From positions 1-64,000 of the forward strand of contig BIFP01000068.1 in assembly GCA_005402585.1 (NCBI GenBank): DNA of 64,000 nt, given 5' to 3'. Shown piece after piece: positions 24,388 to 33,249 of the stretch (the first letter of the stretch is position 1; the number at the start of each line of letters is the position of its first letter). The notes under the pieces were generated by a model that was not told where the DNA came from, did not search any database, and saw only the letters and a list, made by a program, of their open reading frames with translations. A program made the position numbers and the translations under genes. The DNA comes from Micromonosporaceae bacterium KJ-029 (GTDB taxonomy: Bacteria > Actinomycetota > Actinomycetes > Mycobacteriales > Micromonosporaceae).

Positions 24388-26367
24388 TCAGCCGGCGGCG
24401 CCGTCCGGGGCGGCCGGTGGGCGTTGTCGCGGGGTGGGTGTGCGGTCGGCGGCGTAGCCGGAAGCCTGGAGGGTGAACAGGTCTGCGTAGCGGCCACCGG
24501 CGGCCATGAGTTCGTCGTGGCTGCCCGCCTCGACCAGCCGGCCGTGGTGCAGGACGTAGATCCGGTCGGCATGCCGGACGTTGGCCAGCCGGTGGGTGAT
24601 GAGGATCGTGGTGAGACGCCCCTGCCGGTCGCGGATGGCCTGGAACAGCGCGTCCTCCGCACGCGGGTCGAGTGCGGAGGACGGCTCGTCCATGACCAGC
24701 AGTTCCGCGTCGCGGAGGAAGCCACGGGCGGCGGTGATCCGCTGCCACTGCCCGCCGGACAGGTCCTGCCCGTTGGCGAAGGTGCGGTCGAGCAGCGTCT
24801 CGTACCCGTGGGGCAGCTCGCGGATCATCTCGTCGGCGACGGCGCGGCCGGCGGCGGACTCGATCCGGTCCTGCCGGGCCTCGGTGTCGATGTCGCCGAT
24901 GGCGATGTTCGTGGCGGCGGTGAACGGCCACTTGTGGTACTCCTGGGTGACCACGGCGATCCGGGCCCGCAGCCCGTCGCGGTCCCAGTCGGGCAGCGGC
25001 CGGCCGTTCCAGCGGATGACGCCTCCGGTGGGCGTACGCAGGGTGGCAATCATCGCGGCGAGGCTGGTCTTGCCCGAGCCGTTTTCCCCGACGAAGGCCA
25101 CGGTCTGCCCCGCCTCGATGGTCAGCGTCACGCGGTCCACCGCCGGAGTGTCCCGTTCGGGGTAGCACAGGCTCACCTCGTCGACCGCCAGGGCGCGCAG
25201 CCGGTCGGGGGTCGCGGCACCCGCCTTTTCCGGCAGGTAGGCGGCGGCACGGGTCATGAACCCGGTGTAGTCGCGGAAGTGTTGGCCCTCGGTGTAGACC
25301 CGGTCGACCTGGAAGGTGACCACCGACAGTGAGCGTTGTGCCGCCTGCACCGCGATCACGCAGGTCGCTGCGGCCGCGAGGGGGATCTGCCCGTCGATCA
25401 GCAGCAGGCCGAGCAGGGCGTAGACCACGGCGGTGGCGACTCCCCCGATCATCGACCCGATCGTGGTGGTCGTGGTGACCCGGCGGGCCAGGGCGAGTTG
25501 GATGTCGGTCTCCACCCTCATCACCCGGTCGTACTGGTCGAGCAGGAAGCGACGCAGCCCGTACGAGCGCAGCTCCGGCGCCGAGGCCCGCTCGGCCATC
25601 AGCCGGTGCAGCAGCCACATCCGGCGCCGTCGCACCGAACCGGCGATGTAGGTCTGGTACCGCAGGTGCCCCGCCCGCAGCGACGCCCACGCGTTGGGCA
25701 CCGTCGCGACCAGCAACGCCAGCAGCAACAACGGGTGGATCACCATGACGGCGACCGCCACCGCGATCACCCCGACCAGCCCGGCGAGCAGGTTCATCGA
25801 CGCCTGCACCAGGTCGATGGCCGAGTCCGTGCCCCGGGAGGCGCGTTCCATGTCGTCGGCGAAGGCGTCGGCGTCGAACGCCTCCAACCGCACCGCCGTG
25901 GTCACCTCGAACAGGCCCCGCTCGACGTCCCGGCTCACCCTCGGCGTCAGTCCGTTCAGCGCGTACCCGGTGGCGATGCCCAATCCGGCCCGTACCGCGG
26001 TCACGCCGGCCAGCGCCGCAAGCGCCGGCAGGGCCGCGACCACCTTGTCCCCGGTCGGCCCACCGGCGAACAACTCCACCAGCACCCGCTGGGTGGCCAG
26101 CAGCCCGAACGCGGACATCACGCCGGCTCCGATCGTCGCCACCGCCACCACCGAGGTACGCAGCCGGTCGGCTCCCCAACTGATCCGTAGGGCCGCCCAG
26201 ACCAACCGGGGCAGCTCGGCGAAGACGGCGAACAGGCCCGCATCGGCGCGCGCTCGAAACCCCGTCTCCCACCACATCGCCCGCAGCTCCGGCAGCACCG
26301 ACTCCGTGGGCGCCGCCGGCCCGGGTCGCTGCGATCGGGTACGACGTCGGGTCGGAACGGCGGCCAT
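24388..26367 (-). CDS. ABC exporter, fused membrane and ATPase domains
   Basis: A 659-residue half-transporter. About six transmembrane helices lie in residues 60-355. The nucleotide-binding domain follows: Walker A GENGSGKTS, Q-loop VVTQEYHKW, signature LSGGQWQRI, Walker B LLVMDEPSSALD, H-loop ITHR. It probably works as a homodimer exporting a lipid, drug or peptide. ATG 26367 has GAGGAGG 7 nt upstream. No partner gene, so the substrate is open. Confidence 0.92.
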   Translation of the reverse strand: MAAVPTRRRTRSQRPGPAAPTESVLPELRAMWWETGFRARADAGLFAVFAELPRLVWAALRISWGADRLRTSVVAVATIGAGVMSAFGLLATQRVLVELFAGGPTGDKVVAALPALAALAGVTAVRAGLGIATGYALNGLTPRVSRDVERGLFEVTTAVRLEAFDADAFADDMERASRGTDSAIDLVQASMNLLAGLVGVIAVAVAVMVIHPLLLLALLVATVPNAWASLRAGHLRYQTYIAGSVRRRRMWLLHRLMAERASAPELRSYGLRRFLLDQYDRVMRVETDIQLALARRVTTTTTIGSMIGGVATAVVYALLGLLLIDGQIPLAAAATCVIAVQAAQRSLSVVTFQVDRVYTEGQHFRDYTGFMTRAAAYLPEKAGAATPDRLRALAVDEVSLCYPERDTPAVDRVTLTIEAGQTVAFVGENGSGKTSLAAMIATLRTPTGGVIRWNGRPLPDWDRDGLRARIAVVTQEYHKWPFTAATNIAIGDIDTEARQDRIESAAGRAVADEMIRELPHGYETLLDRTFANGQDLSGGQWQRITAARGFLRDAELLVMDEPSSALDPRAEDALFQAIRDRQGRLTTILITHRLANVRHADRIYVLHHGRLVEAGSHDELMAAGGRYADLFTLQASGYAADRTPTPRQRPPAAPDGAAG

Positions 26368-26569
26368 GGACGTACCTCCTCGGAGTGGACGACCGCGGTC
26401 GCCGCCGGCACGGCGGGCGGTGTGCCCCCGGTCCCCGCCGTGCAGAACGGTCCACCACCTTCGTAGCCGACGGCGGCCAGCCCGCTACATATCGTCACTG
26501 GCGGCGGGCCTGCGGTCCACACCTTTCGGCGTGCCGCATCGCCGGCAGTGCTCGGCAGGGTTGCGGGCG

Positions 26570-27580
26570 TCAGCTCCGGGGGGCGTACTCCGGCAGCCGG
26601 CGGGCAACCTGCTCGGGTGCGGGCATCCGGGCGATCTCCCCGGCGAGGGCGCGCGCGGCGTCGCGGTGGTCGGACCGGCGCGGCAGCAGTCGTCCGACGT
26701 ACGCCGCGATCGCCTCGGCGCTCACCTCACCGGACGTCAGTCGCAACCCCGCGCCCGCCGCGCTGACCGCCTCGGCGTTGGCGAACTGGTCGGCCCCTTG
26801 CGGCAGGATCAGCTGCGGTACGCCGGCGGCGAGCGCGCCGAGCGTGGTGCCGCTGCCCCCGTGATGCACCACCAGGTCGATGTACGGCAGCAACTCCGCC
26901 TGCGGGACCCAGCGCCGCACGGTGACGGTGGCCGGCACGTCGCCGAACTGCTCCACCGGCACCCGGCCGGCGGCCACCACGACCCGGGCGGCCAGCGGGG
27001 CCAGCCCCTCGATGACGGTGGCGAGCAGTTCCGGGGTGCCGAAGGCGGTGCCGAGCGTCAGGTAGACCAGTGGCAGCGACCGGCGGTGACCGTCCCACTC
27101 GGGCAGCGGCGCCGGCTCGGAGTAGGGAACGGGACGCAGCTCGATCCGCTCCACGGCGGCGCGGAAGCCGCTGTCCTGAAGGGAGGGTGGGCAGATGTCG
27201 AGGTGTGGCCGCCCGGACGCCTCGGCGACGGCTGTGGGCAGCTCCAGACCGATTCCCGGCGGGATCATCCGGCCGAAGCCGTGCCAGAGGCCGGGGATGC
27301 CGGCCCGGGCGGCGGCGATCGCGGCCCCCGGCACCCCCCACCCGTGCACCACCAGGTCGGGCGCCAACCGGGCCAGTTCCGGCGCCAGGTCCTCGGCGTA
27401 CATCTCGTAGAACGCGTCCGCGGGACGGAACGGACGCAGCCCGTTCGCCGCCAACGGGGCGTGCACCGCCTCCCCGGCGGCGAAGTACACCTCGTGCCCG
27501 GCCGCGCGGGCGGCGACCGCCAGCGGGATCATCGGGTAGGTGTGACCGACCGACGCCAGGCTGGCGAAGAGCACCCGCAT
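26570..27580 (-). CDS. GT1-family (macrolide-type) glycosyltransferase
   Basis: 336 residues with a GT-B fold. The start MRVLFASLASVGHTYPMIPL carries the His-containing loop of macrolide-type transferases. The C-terminal half has VVHHGGSGTTLGALAAGVPQ and GADQFANAEAV, which bind the nucleotide-sugar. ATG 27580 begins the MRVLFA motif. No biosynthetic cluster surrounds it, so the acceptor is unknown. Confidence 0.88.
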   Translation of the reverse strand: MRVLFASLASVGHTYPMIPLAVAARAAGHEVYFAAGEAVHAPLAANGLRPFRPADAFYEMYAEDLAPELARLAPDLVVHGWGVPGAAIAAARAGIPGLWHGFGRMIPPGIGLELPTAVAEASGRPHLDICPPSLQDSGFRAAVERIELRPVPYSEPAPLPEWDGHRRSLPLVYLTLGTAFGTPELLATVIEGLAPLAARVVVAAGRVPVEQFGDVPATVTVRRWVPQAELLPYIDLVVHHGGSGTTLGALAAGVPQLILPQGADQFANAEAVSAAGAGLRLTSGEVSAEAIAAYVGRLLPRRSDHRDAARALAGEIARMPAPEQVARRLPEYAPRS

Positions 27581-27623
27581 GGCCGCCACCGTACGCCCGG
27601 CACCGGCCCCGACGGTCAGGCGG

Positions 27624-27968
27624 TCAGGCACCGCGCGGGGCGTACATGATGACGGCCACGCCGAGCAGGCAGAGCGCCGCGCCGGTTAGGTCCCACCGAT
27701 CCGGGCGGAAGCCGTCGACCACCACGCCCCAGGCGAGCGAACCGGCGACGAAGACCCCGCCGTACGCGGCCAGGACCCGGCCAAAGTTCGGGTCGGGCTG
27801 GAAGGTCGCGACGAAGCCGTACGCGCCAAGGGCGAGCACACCGGCGGCGATGAACCACAGCCCGCGGTGCTCACGCCAGCCCTGCCACACCAGCCAGGCC
27901 CCGCCGATCTCGGCGATGGCGGCCAGTACGAACAGCAGCACAGAACGCAGCACGGTCACGCGGCGCAC
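27624..27968 (-). CDS. YnfA/UPF0060 family small membrane protein
   Basis: 114 residues and four transmembrane helices, with AEIGGAWLVWQGWREHRG, AYGGVFV and DRWDLTGAALCLLGV, the UPF0060 signatures. Members resemble SMR-type efflux proteins. GTG 27956 is an alternative start. Divergent from the crcB operon. Confidence 0.92.
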   Translation of the reverse strand: MRRVTVLRSVLLFVLAAIAEIGGAWLVWQGWREHRGLWFIAAGVLALGAYGFVATFQPDPNFGRVLAAYGGVFVAGSLAWGVVVDGFRPDRWDLTGAALCLLGVAVIMYAPRGA

Positions 27969-28016
27969 CCTACTGCGGGTTGCCGAGGTTCGGCCAGGTG
28001 ACAGGGCTATCCTCGA

Positions 28017-28063
28017 CCACCGAGATGGCGCCGGTGTCGGCCTTCCTTCGGGACCAGCGCCCT
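28017..28063 (+). promoter_or_regulatory. fluoride riboswitch (crcB motif)
   Basis: Stem CACCG 28018-28022 with CGGTG 28032-28036 encloses AGATGGCGC. The loop GGCGC (28027-28031) is complementary to GCGCC at 28057-28061, giving the stem-plus-pseudoknot layout and the GATGGCG core of the fluoride aptamer. A short TCC/GGA hairpin with a TTC loop lies between. It ends just before the crcB ribosome site (GGGAGGTGA), suggesting control of translation. Identified by eye from motif and context. Confidence 0.68.
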
Positions 28064-28075
28064 GGGAGGTGACCT

Positions 28076-28570
28076 GTGCGGCCCGACCGACCGCCCACCG
28101 ACCCGGATGTCGATCTCCGCGTTCCGGGTCAGCGGGCCGAGCTGCGGCAGGGCACCGCCAGCCTGCTCGCCGCGGTGGCCGCTGGGGGGATCGTCGGTGG
28201 GCTGGCCCGGCACGGGCTGTCCGTGGCCTGGCCGAACCCGCCGCAGGAGTTCCCGTGGGCCATCTTCGCCGTCAACGTCTCCGGCTGCCTGCTGATCGGC
28301 GTGCTGATGGTGCTGGTCACCGAGGTGTGGCAGGCGCATCGGCTGGTCCGGCCGTTCCTCGGCACCGGTGTCCTCGGCGGCTACACCACCTTCTCCACAT
28401 ACGCGGTGCAGGTGCAGCAGGCGGTCGCCGTGGGCGCCGTCCGGACCGGAATGCTCTACCTCGCCGGCACCCTGGTCGCCGCCCTGGCCGCGGTCTGGGC
28501 CGGGATGACCCTGGCTCGCCTGGCCACCGGCCGCCGCCGGCACCATGGCCGGCCCGGGAGCGCCGGATGA
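28076..28570 (+). CDS. crcB: fluoride channel CrcB/Fluc, first copy
   Basis: 164 residues. After a 25-residue hydrophilic N-terminus come four transmembrane helices with GGLARHGLS, VNVSGCLLIG and GGYTTFSTYAVQ, the Fluc pore motifs. Start GTG 28076 follows GGGAGGTGACC. Overlaps the second crcB by 4 nt. Tandem crcB genes in actinobacteria often form a heterodimeric channel. Confidence 0.93.
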   Translation: MRPDRPPTDPDVDLRVPGQRAELRQGTASLLAAVAAGGIVGGLARHGLSVAWPNPPQEFPWAIFAVNVSGCLLIGVLMVLVTEVWQAHRLVRPFLGTGVLGGYTTFSTYAVQVQQAVAVGAVRTGMLYLAGTLVAALAAVWAGMTLARLATGRRRHHGRPGSAG

Positions 28571-28941
28571 GTTTCCTGCTCGTGGCGCTCGGCGCCGCCG
28601 TCGGCGCGCCGCTGCGCTATCTGGTGGACCGGGCGGTGCAGGCCCGCCACGCCTCGGCCTTCCCGTGGGGCACCCTCGTGGTCAACGTCGCCGGCTGCCT
28701 CCTGCTCGGTGTGCTGGTCGGCGGTGCCGCCGCGGGCGCGGTGCCGGAGTCGCTGGTCACGCTGCTCGGTGCCGGCCTGTGCGGGGCGCTGACCACCTAC
28801 TCGACCTTCGGCTACGAGACGGTCCGGCTGTTCACGGACGGTGCCCGGCTCGCCGCCCTGCTCAACGTGGGGACCAGCGTCGTCGCCGGGCTGGCTGCCG
28901 CGTTCGCCGGTGTCGCGCTGGCCCAGGCGTTCTGGGGCTGA
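28567..28941 (+). CDS. crcB: fluoride channel CrcB/Fluc, second copy
   Basis: 124 residues and four transmembrane helices: GAPLRYLVDRAV, VNVAGCLLLG and ALTTYSTFGYETV. The ATG overlaps the first gene's stop (ATGA), so the two are made together. It probably dimerises antiparallel with the first subunit to expel fluoride. Confidence 0.93.
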   Translation: MSFLLVALGAAVGAPLRYLVDRAVQARHASAFPWGTLVVNVAGCLLLGVLVGGAAAGAVPESLVTLLGAGLCGALTTYSTFGYETVRLFTDGARLAALLNVGTSVVAGLAAAFAGVALAQAFWG

Positions 28942-29089
28942 GTACCGGCCAGCACGGACGGTGTTCGGCGCGGACGCGGGTAGGTTTGGATCATCCCGCC
29001 GGCCAGTGGGTGTCCGTACCCCACTGCCTGAGCCTGCCGACCCGCCCGGACCGGGTCCCACACTTTGCGCCACCCCCGGAGGTGATCGG

Positions 29090-30418
29090 ATGACCGCGAC
29101 GTTGCAGCAGCTCGTCGACCGCAACGACCTCGACCTGATCCGCCGGTGGATCGACACCCACCCGCCCCACGAGATCGCCGACGCGCTCGCCCGGCTCGAC
29201 CGGGTGGCCGCCGGAGTGCCGTTCCGGCTGCTCGACAAGGACCGCGCCCTCGCGGTGTTCGAGGAGCTGGCACCGGTCGACCAGCAGAGCATCCTGCTGG
29301 GCCTGCGCGACCAGGCGTTCCACGACCTGGTCGAGGGCATGGACCCCGACGACCGGGCCCGGATGCTCACCGAGGCCCCGGCCAAGGTGGCCAAGCGGGT
29401 CCTGGCCGGGCTGTCGCCGCACGAACGGCAGATGACCGCCGAGCTGCTGGGCTACCCGCCGGGATCGGTCGGGCAGCTGATGACCCCGGAAACGGTCGCG
29501 TTGCCCCGGCAGGTCACCGCCGCCGGCGCGCTCGACGTGGTACGTCGGAAGGGTGCCGATGCCGAGACGGTGTATGTGCTGCCGGTGGTCGACCCGGGCC
29601 GCTGCCTGGTCGGTGTCGTGGAACTGCGTGACCTGGTGCTGAGTTCCGCCGACGCGCCGTTGGCCGAGCTGGTCGACGCCGACGTGCCCCGGGTGCGGGC
29701 CACCGACGCGGCCGAGGAGGCCGCCCGCCTGATGCGGGAGACCAACACCCTCGCGCTGCCCGTCGTCGACAGCGAGGACCGCCTCGTCGGCCTGCTCACC
29801 ATCGACGACGCAATGGAGATCATCGAAGCCGCAGACACCGAGGACGTGGCCCGCCAGGCCGGCACAGCGCCGTGGCCAGGTCACTACATGGCGGTCAGCG
29901 TGTGGCGGCTGGCCCGTTCCCGCGCCCCCTGGCTGCTGCTACTCATCATCGCCTCGGTGCTCACCGTGAATGTCCTCCAGGCATTCGAGGCCACCCTGTC
30001 GCAGGTGACCGCGCTGGCCCTGTTCATCCCCCTGCTCGTGGGCACCGGCGGCAACGCCGGCGCGCAGGCCACCACCTCCGCCGTACGCGCCATCGCGCTC
30101 GGCGAACTGCGCGGCTCGGACCTGCCGGCGGTCATCTGGCGCGAGTCCCGGGTCGGCCTGCTACTGGGCGCGCTGCTGGCCGTGGTCGGTCTGGTTGTCA
30201 GCGTGGTGGTGGTCGGCGGTCAGATCGCCCTCGTCGTCGGGCTGTCCCTGGTGGCGATCTGCGCCTGGGCCGCCACGGTCGGCGCCACCATGCCGCTGCT
30301 GGCCAAGCGCCTGCGCATCGACCCCGCCGTCGTCTCGGCGCCGATGGTGACCACCCTGGTCGACGCCACCGGACTGATCATCTACTTCGCCGTCGCGCAC
30401 GCCGTGCTGTCGCTGTGA
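29090..30418 (+). CDS. mgtE: magnesium transporter MgtE
   Basis: 442 residues. The N-terminal MgtE superhelical domain spans about 1-125 (DPDDRARMLTEAP; YPPGSVGQLM). Two CBS domains follow (about 130-250; ETVYVLPVVD, TLALPVVD). The five-helix channel contains LFIPLLVGTGGNAGAQATT and PMVTTLVDATGL. ATG 29090 has GGAGGTGATC close upstream. A 7-bp hairpin (29004-29026) lies in the leader; I see no known Mg riboswitch. Confidence 0.93.
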   Translation: MTATLQQLVDRNDLDLIRRWIDTHPPHEIADALARLDRVAAGVPFRLLDKDRALAVFEELAPVDQQSILLGLRDQAFHDLVEGMDPDDRARMLTEAPAKVAKRVLAGLSPHERQMTAELLGYPPGSVGQLMTPETVALPRQVTAAGALDVVRRKGADAETVYVLPVVDPGRCLVGVVELRDLVLSSADAPLAELVDADVPRVRATDAAEEAARLMRETNTLALPVVDSEDRLVGLLTIDDAMEIIEAADTEDVARQAGTAPWPGHYMAVSVWRLARSRAPWLLLLIIASVLTVNVLQAFEATLSQVTALALFIPLLVGTGGNAGAQATTSAVRAIALGELRGSDLPAVIWRESRVGLLLGALLAVVGLVVSVVVVGGQIALVVGLSLVAICAWAATVGATMPLLAKRLRIDPAVVSAPMVTTLVDATGLIIYFAVAHAVLSL

Positions 30419-30505
30419 CCCGATCTGCGGTTTGGCTTGTCCGAAGGTGGGTAGACGGGGCCCCGCACCCGTCCCCGGCAGCGCGCGACCCACGAGGAGA
30501 GCACG

Positions 30506-30574
30506 ATGACGCTGGCCATGCCGCACCCGCCGCCGGCCGGGCCTCGGGCGCTGGAGCTGCGCCGAGCCCGATGA
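30506..30574 (+). CDS. possible 22-residue leader peptide
   Basis: An ATG with GAGGAG upstream opens a 22-codon frame ending at TGA 30572-30574, 9 bp before the GH65 gene. Its stop overlaps that gene's ribosome site, so it could couple translation. No recognised sequence. Confidence 0.3.
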   Translation: MTLAMPHPPPAGPRALELRRAR

Positions 30575-30583
30575 GGAGGACCG

Positions 30584-33010
30584 GTGCGGGGTGAGCAGGA
30601 CCCCGGCTGCGAGTTGTGCACCAGCGAGTTGCCGGCGTCCTGGGCGCTGTCGTACATCGACGACGACCCGGCGGGCGAGGGCACCCGGGAGACGATGCTG
30701 ACCCTGGGCAACGGGTACCTCGCGGCCCGGGGCGCCGCCCCCGAGGCGTCCGCCGACGGCGTCCACTACCCCGGCACCTACCTGGCCGGCTTCCACAACC
30801 GGAGGCCCGGAGCCGACGGCGGCGAGGAGAGCATCGTCAACCTGCCGAACTGGCTGCCGCTGACCTTCCGTCCGGCGGCCGGCCGGTGGTACGCCCCCGG
30901 GCACGGCCGGCGCCTGCACGAACACCGGACGCTGGACCTGCGGCGCGGGCTGTACCTGCGCGAGCTGCTGGTGGTCGATCCGGACCAGCGGCGCACCCGG
31001 ATCCGGCAACGGCGCCTGGTGTCCATGGCGGCACCGCATCTCGCCGCGCTGGAGACCACCCTGATCGCGGAGAACTGGTCCGGCCGCGTCGAGATCCGCT
31101 CCGGTCTCGACGGCAGCGTGCGGAACGCGAACACGGCCAGCGAACCGGGTACCTGCGGCCGACACCTGACCGGGATCACCTGCGGCGCGGACGGTGCCGA
31201 CGCCGTCTGGTTGACGGCGACGACGACCGGGGCGTACCAGCTGGTGGCGGTGACCGCCCGGACGACGGTCAGCGGCGGCGGCCCGGTGGGCCGCCGCCAG
31301 GTGGGCGGTGCCGAGGAGATCGGCCAGGTACTCGCGCTCGACCTGCGCGCCGGGGAGCGGCTGGTGGTGGCGAAGACGGCCGCGGTCTTCTCGTCGCGGG
31401 ACCGGTCGGTGGAGGAGCCGCTCGGGGCGGCCCGGGAGGAGGTACGCCACGCGGGGTCGTTCGGGCAACTGCTCGCCGAGCACACCGCCGCGTGGCGGGA
31501 CCTGTGGGACCGGTTCCGGTTGGACGTGGGTGAGCGGCACGCCTGGCAGCTGCCCGTCCGCGTGCAGACCTTCCACCTCTTGCAGACCCTCTCGCCGCAC
31601 GCGGCGGACCTCGACGCGGGAGTGCCGGCGCGCGGGCTGCACGGGGAGGGCTACCACGGGCACATCTTCTGGGACGAGTTGTTCGTCTACCCGTACCTCA
31701 ACCTGCGGTTTCCCGAGCTGACCCGGGCGCTGCTGGAGTACCGGCACCGCCGGCTGACCGCCGCGCGACGGCAGGCGGCGACCGAGGGCGGGGCCGGTGC
31801 GCTGTTCCCCTGGCAGAGCGGTACCAGCGGACGGGACGAGAGCCCACCGCGCTCGGTGAACCCGGTCAACGGCGAGTGGGTCGTGGACTACACGGGCCGG
31901 CAGCCGCACGCCAACCTCGCCATCGCCTACTCCGCCTGGCGGTACTGGGAGACCACCGGCGACCTGTCGTTCCTCGCCGCGTCCGGTCTTGAGCTGCTGG
32001 TCGGGGCGGCCCGCTTCTGGGCGGCGGCGGCCACCTACGACCCGGCCGACGACCGGTACGACATCCGTGGGGTGACCGGGCCCGACGAGTACCACGACGG
32101 CTATCCGGGCCGGCCCGGTCAGGGGCTGGACAACTGCGCGTACGTCAACGTGATGGTCGCCTGGGCGCTCGGCCGGGCGGCCGAGGCGTACGCGATCCTC
32201 AGCCGGCGTCCCGGCGCGGTGCCGTGGCGGACGATCGACGTCGACGACGAGGAACGCCGCCGGTGGGCGCACATCGCCCGGCGGCTGCGGCTGGCCTTCG
32301 TCGCGGACGGGATCCCCGCCCAGTTCGAGGGGTACGGCGAACTCGCGGAGCTGGACTGGGACCGGTACCGGAGGCGGTACGGCGACCTGCGCCTGCTGGG
32401 CTCGCTGTTGCAGGCCGAGGGCGACGACCCGAACCGGTACCGGATCTCCAAGCAGGCCGACGTGCTGATGCTGCTGTACCTGTTCAGTGCCGAGGAGCTG
32501 ACCGCGCTGGTGCGCCGGCTCGGCTACGCCTTCGACCCGGCACGCATCCCCGACATCGTCGACTACTACCTGTCCCGCACCACCCACGGCTCGACGCTCA
32601 GCCGGATCGCCCACTCGTGGGTGCTGGCCCGTACGGACCGCCGCCGGTCCTGGGAGATGTTGCTCGCCGCGCTCGGCACCGACCTGGCCGATCCGGCGCA
32701 CAGCAGCACCCGGGAGGGCATCCACCTCGGCGCGACCGCCGGTGCCCTGGACATCCTCCAGCGCTGCTACACCGGGCTGGAGGTGCGCGGCGACGTACTG
32801 CGACTCAACCCGCTGCTGCCCGACTGTCTCGACCACCTCGACTGCGTGATCCGGTACCGCAACCGGCTGATAGAGCTGCGGATCGACCACCATCATGTCC
32901 GGCTCACCTTGCCGCCGGGGGCGGATCCGCCGGTCACGGTGCTGATCCGGGACCGACCGGTCGAGCTGGCGGGCGGCACCACCGTCACCGTCGGGCTGGA
33001 CCCGCCGTAA
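30584..33010 (+). CDS. GH65 family glycoside hydrolase/phosphorylase
   Basis: 808 residues. The N-terminal beta-sandwich domain begins with LSYIDDDPAGEGTRETML and TLGNGYLAARG. The (alpha/alpha)6 barrel has GYHGHIFWDELFVYPYL and RGVTGPDEYH, with the general acid at Glu502. A C-terminal sandwich domain follows. GH65 enzymes phosphorolyse alpha-glucosides such as trehalose, maltose or kojibiose; the exact substrate cannot be read here. GTG 30584 with GAGGAGG just upstream. No sugar-phosphate mutase is adjacent. Confidence 0.88.
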   Translation: MRGEQDPGCELCTSELPASWALSYIDDDPAGEGTRETMLTLGNGYLAARGAAPEASADGVHYPGTYLAGFHNRRPGADGGEESIVNLPNWLPLTFRPAAGRWYAPGHGRRLHEHRTLDLRRGLYLRELLVVDPDQRRTRIRQRRLVSMAAPHLAALETTLIAENWSGRVEIRSGLDGSVRNANTASEPGTCGRHLTGITCGADGADAVWLTATTTGAYQLVAVTARTTVSGGGPVGRRQVGGAEEIGQVLALDLRAGERLVVAKTAAVFSSRDRSVEEPLGAAREEVRHAGSFGQLLAEHTAAWRDLWDRFRLDVGERHAWQLPVRVQTFHLLQTLSPHAADLDAGVPARGLHGEGYHGHIFWDELFVYPYLNLRFPELTRALLEYRHRRLTAARRQAATEGGAGALFPWQSGTSGRDESPPRSVNPVNGEWVVDYTGRQPHANLAIAYSAWRYWETTGDLSFLAASGLELLVGAARFWAAAATYDPADDRYDIRGVTGPDEYHDGYPGRPGQGLDNCAYVNVMVAWALGRAAEAYAILSRRPGAVPWRTIDVDDEERRRWAHIARRLRLAFVADGIPAQFEGYGELAELDWDRYRRRYGDLRLLGSLLQAEGDDPNRYRISKQADVLMLLYLFSAEELTALVRRLGYAFDPARIPDIVDYYLSRTTHGSTLSRIAHSWVLARTDRRRSWEMLLAALGTDLADPAHSSTREGIHLGATAGALDILQRCYTGLEVRGDVLRLNPLLPDCLDHLDCVIRYRNRLIELRIDHHHVRLTLPPGADPPVTVLIRDRPVELAGGTTVTVGLDPP

Positions 33011-33101
33011 CCGGCCGGGCCGCGCGGACCCGACAGTTCACAGAGGGCACTCGACTGCTCTCCGGGGAGTAACGTGCTTCGCGGGGGGACATCGTGGTTC
33101 G

Positions 33102-33136
33102 GGTCGCCGCCCGGTCGGGACGACCGGGCGGCGACC
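33102..33136 (+). terminator. strong hairpin after the GH65 gene
   Basis: A perfect 16-bp stem (33102-33117 with 33121-33136) and a 3-nt GGA loop, 92 bp past the GH65 stop and 114 bp before the antiporter. There is no T-tract, as is common in high-GC actinobacteria. Confidence 0.65.
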
Positions 33137-33249
33137 GGTCGTGCGGGCCCACGGGTGGCGTGGACGACGGCGACCTTCCGCCTGGACGCGGGTGCGATTG
33201 GTGAGGGGGCGGAAAGCATGGGTCCACGTCGCACGGAACGGGTACGGCG

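Noticed and set aside
28942..29089. An Mg-sensing riboswitch (M-box) before mgtE
   Set aside because: A 7-bp hairpin exists but the conserved M-box segments are absent.
30161..32896. A 911-codon minus-strand frame opposite the GH65 gene
   Set aside because: Antisense shadow of a gene with full GH65 motifs; no protein-like segments.
33011..33249. A c-di-AMP riboswitch before the cation/proton antiporter
   Set aside because: Only a perfect terminator hairpin is seen; none of the ydaO conserved blocks found at 42.4 kb occur here.
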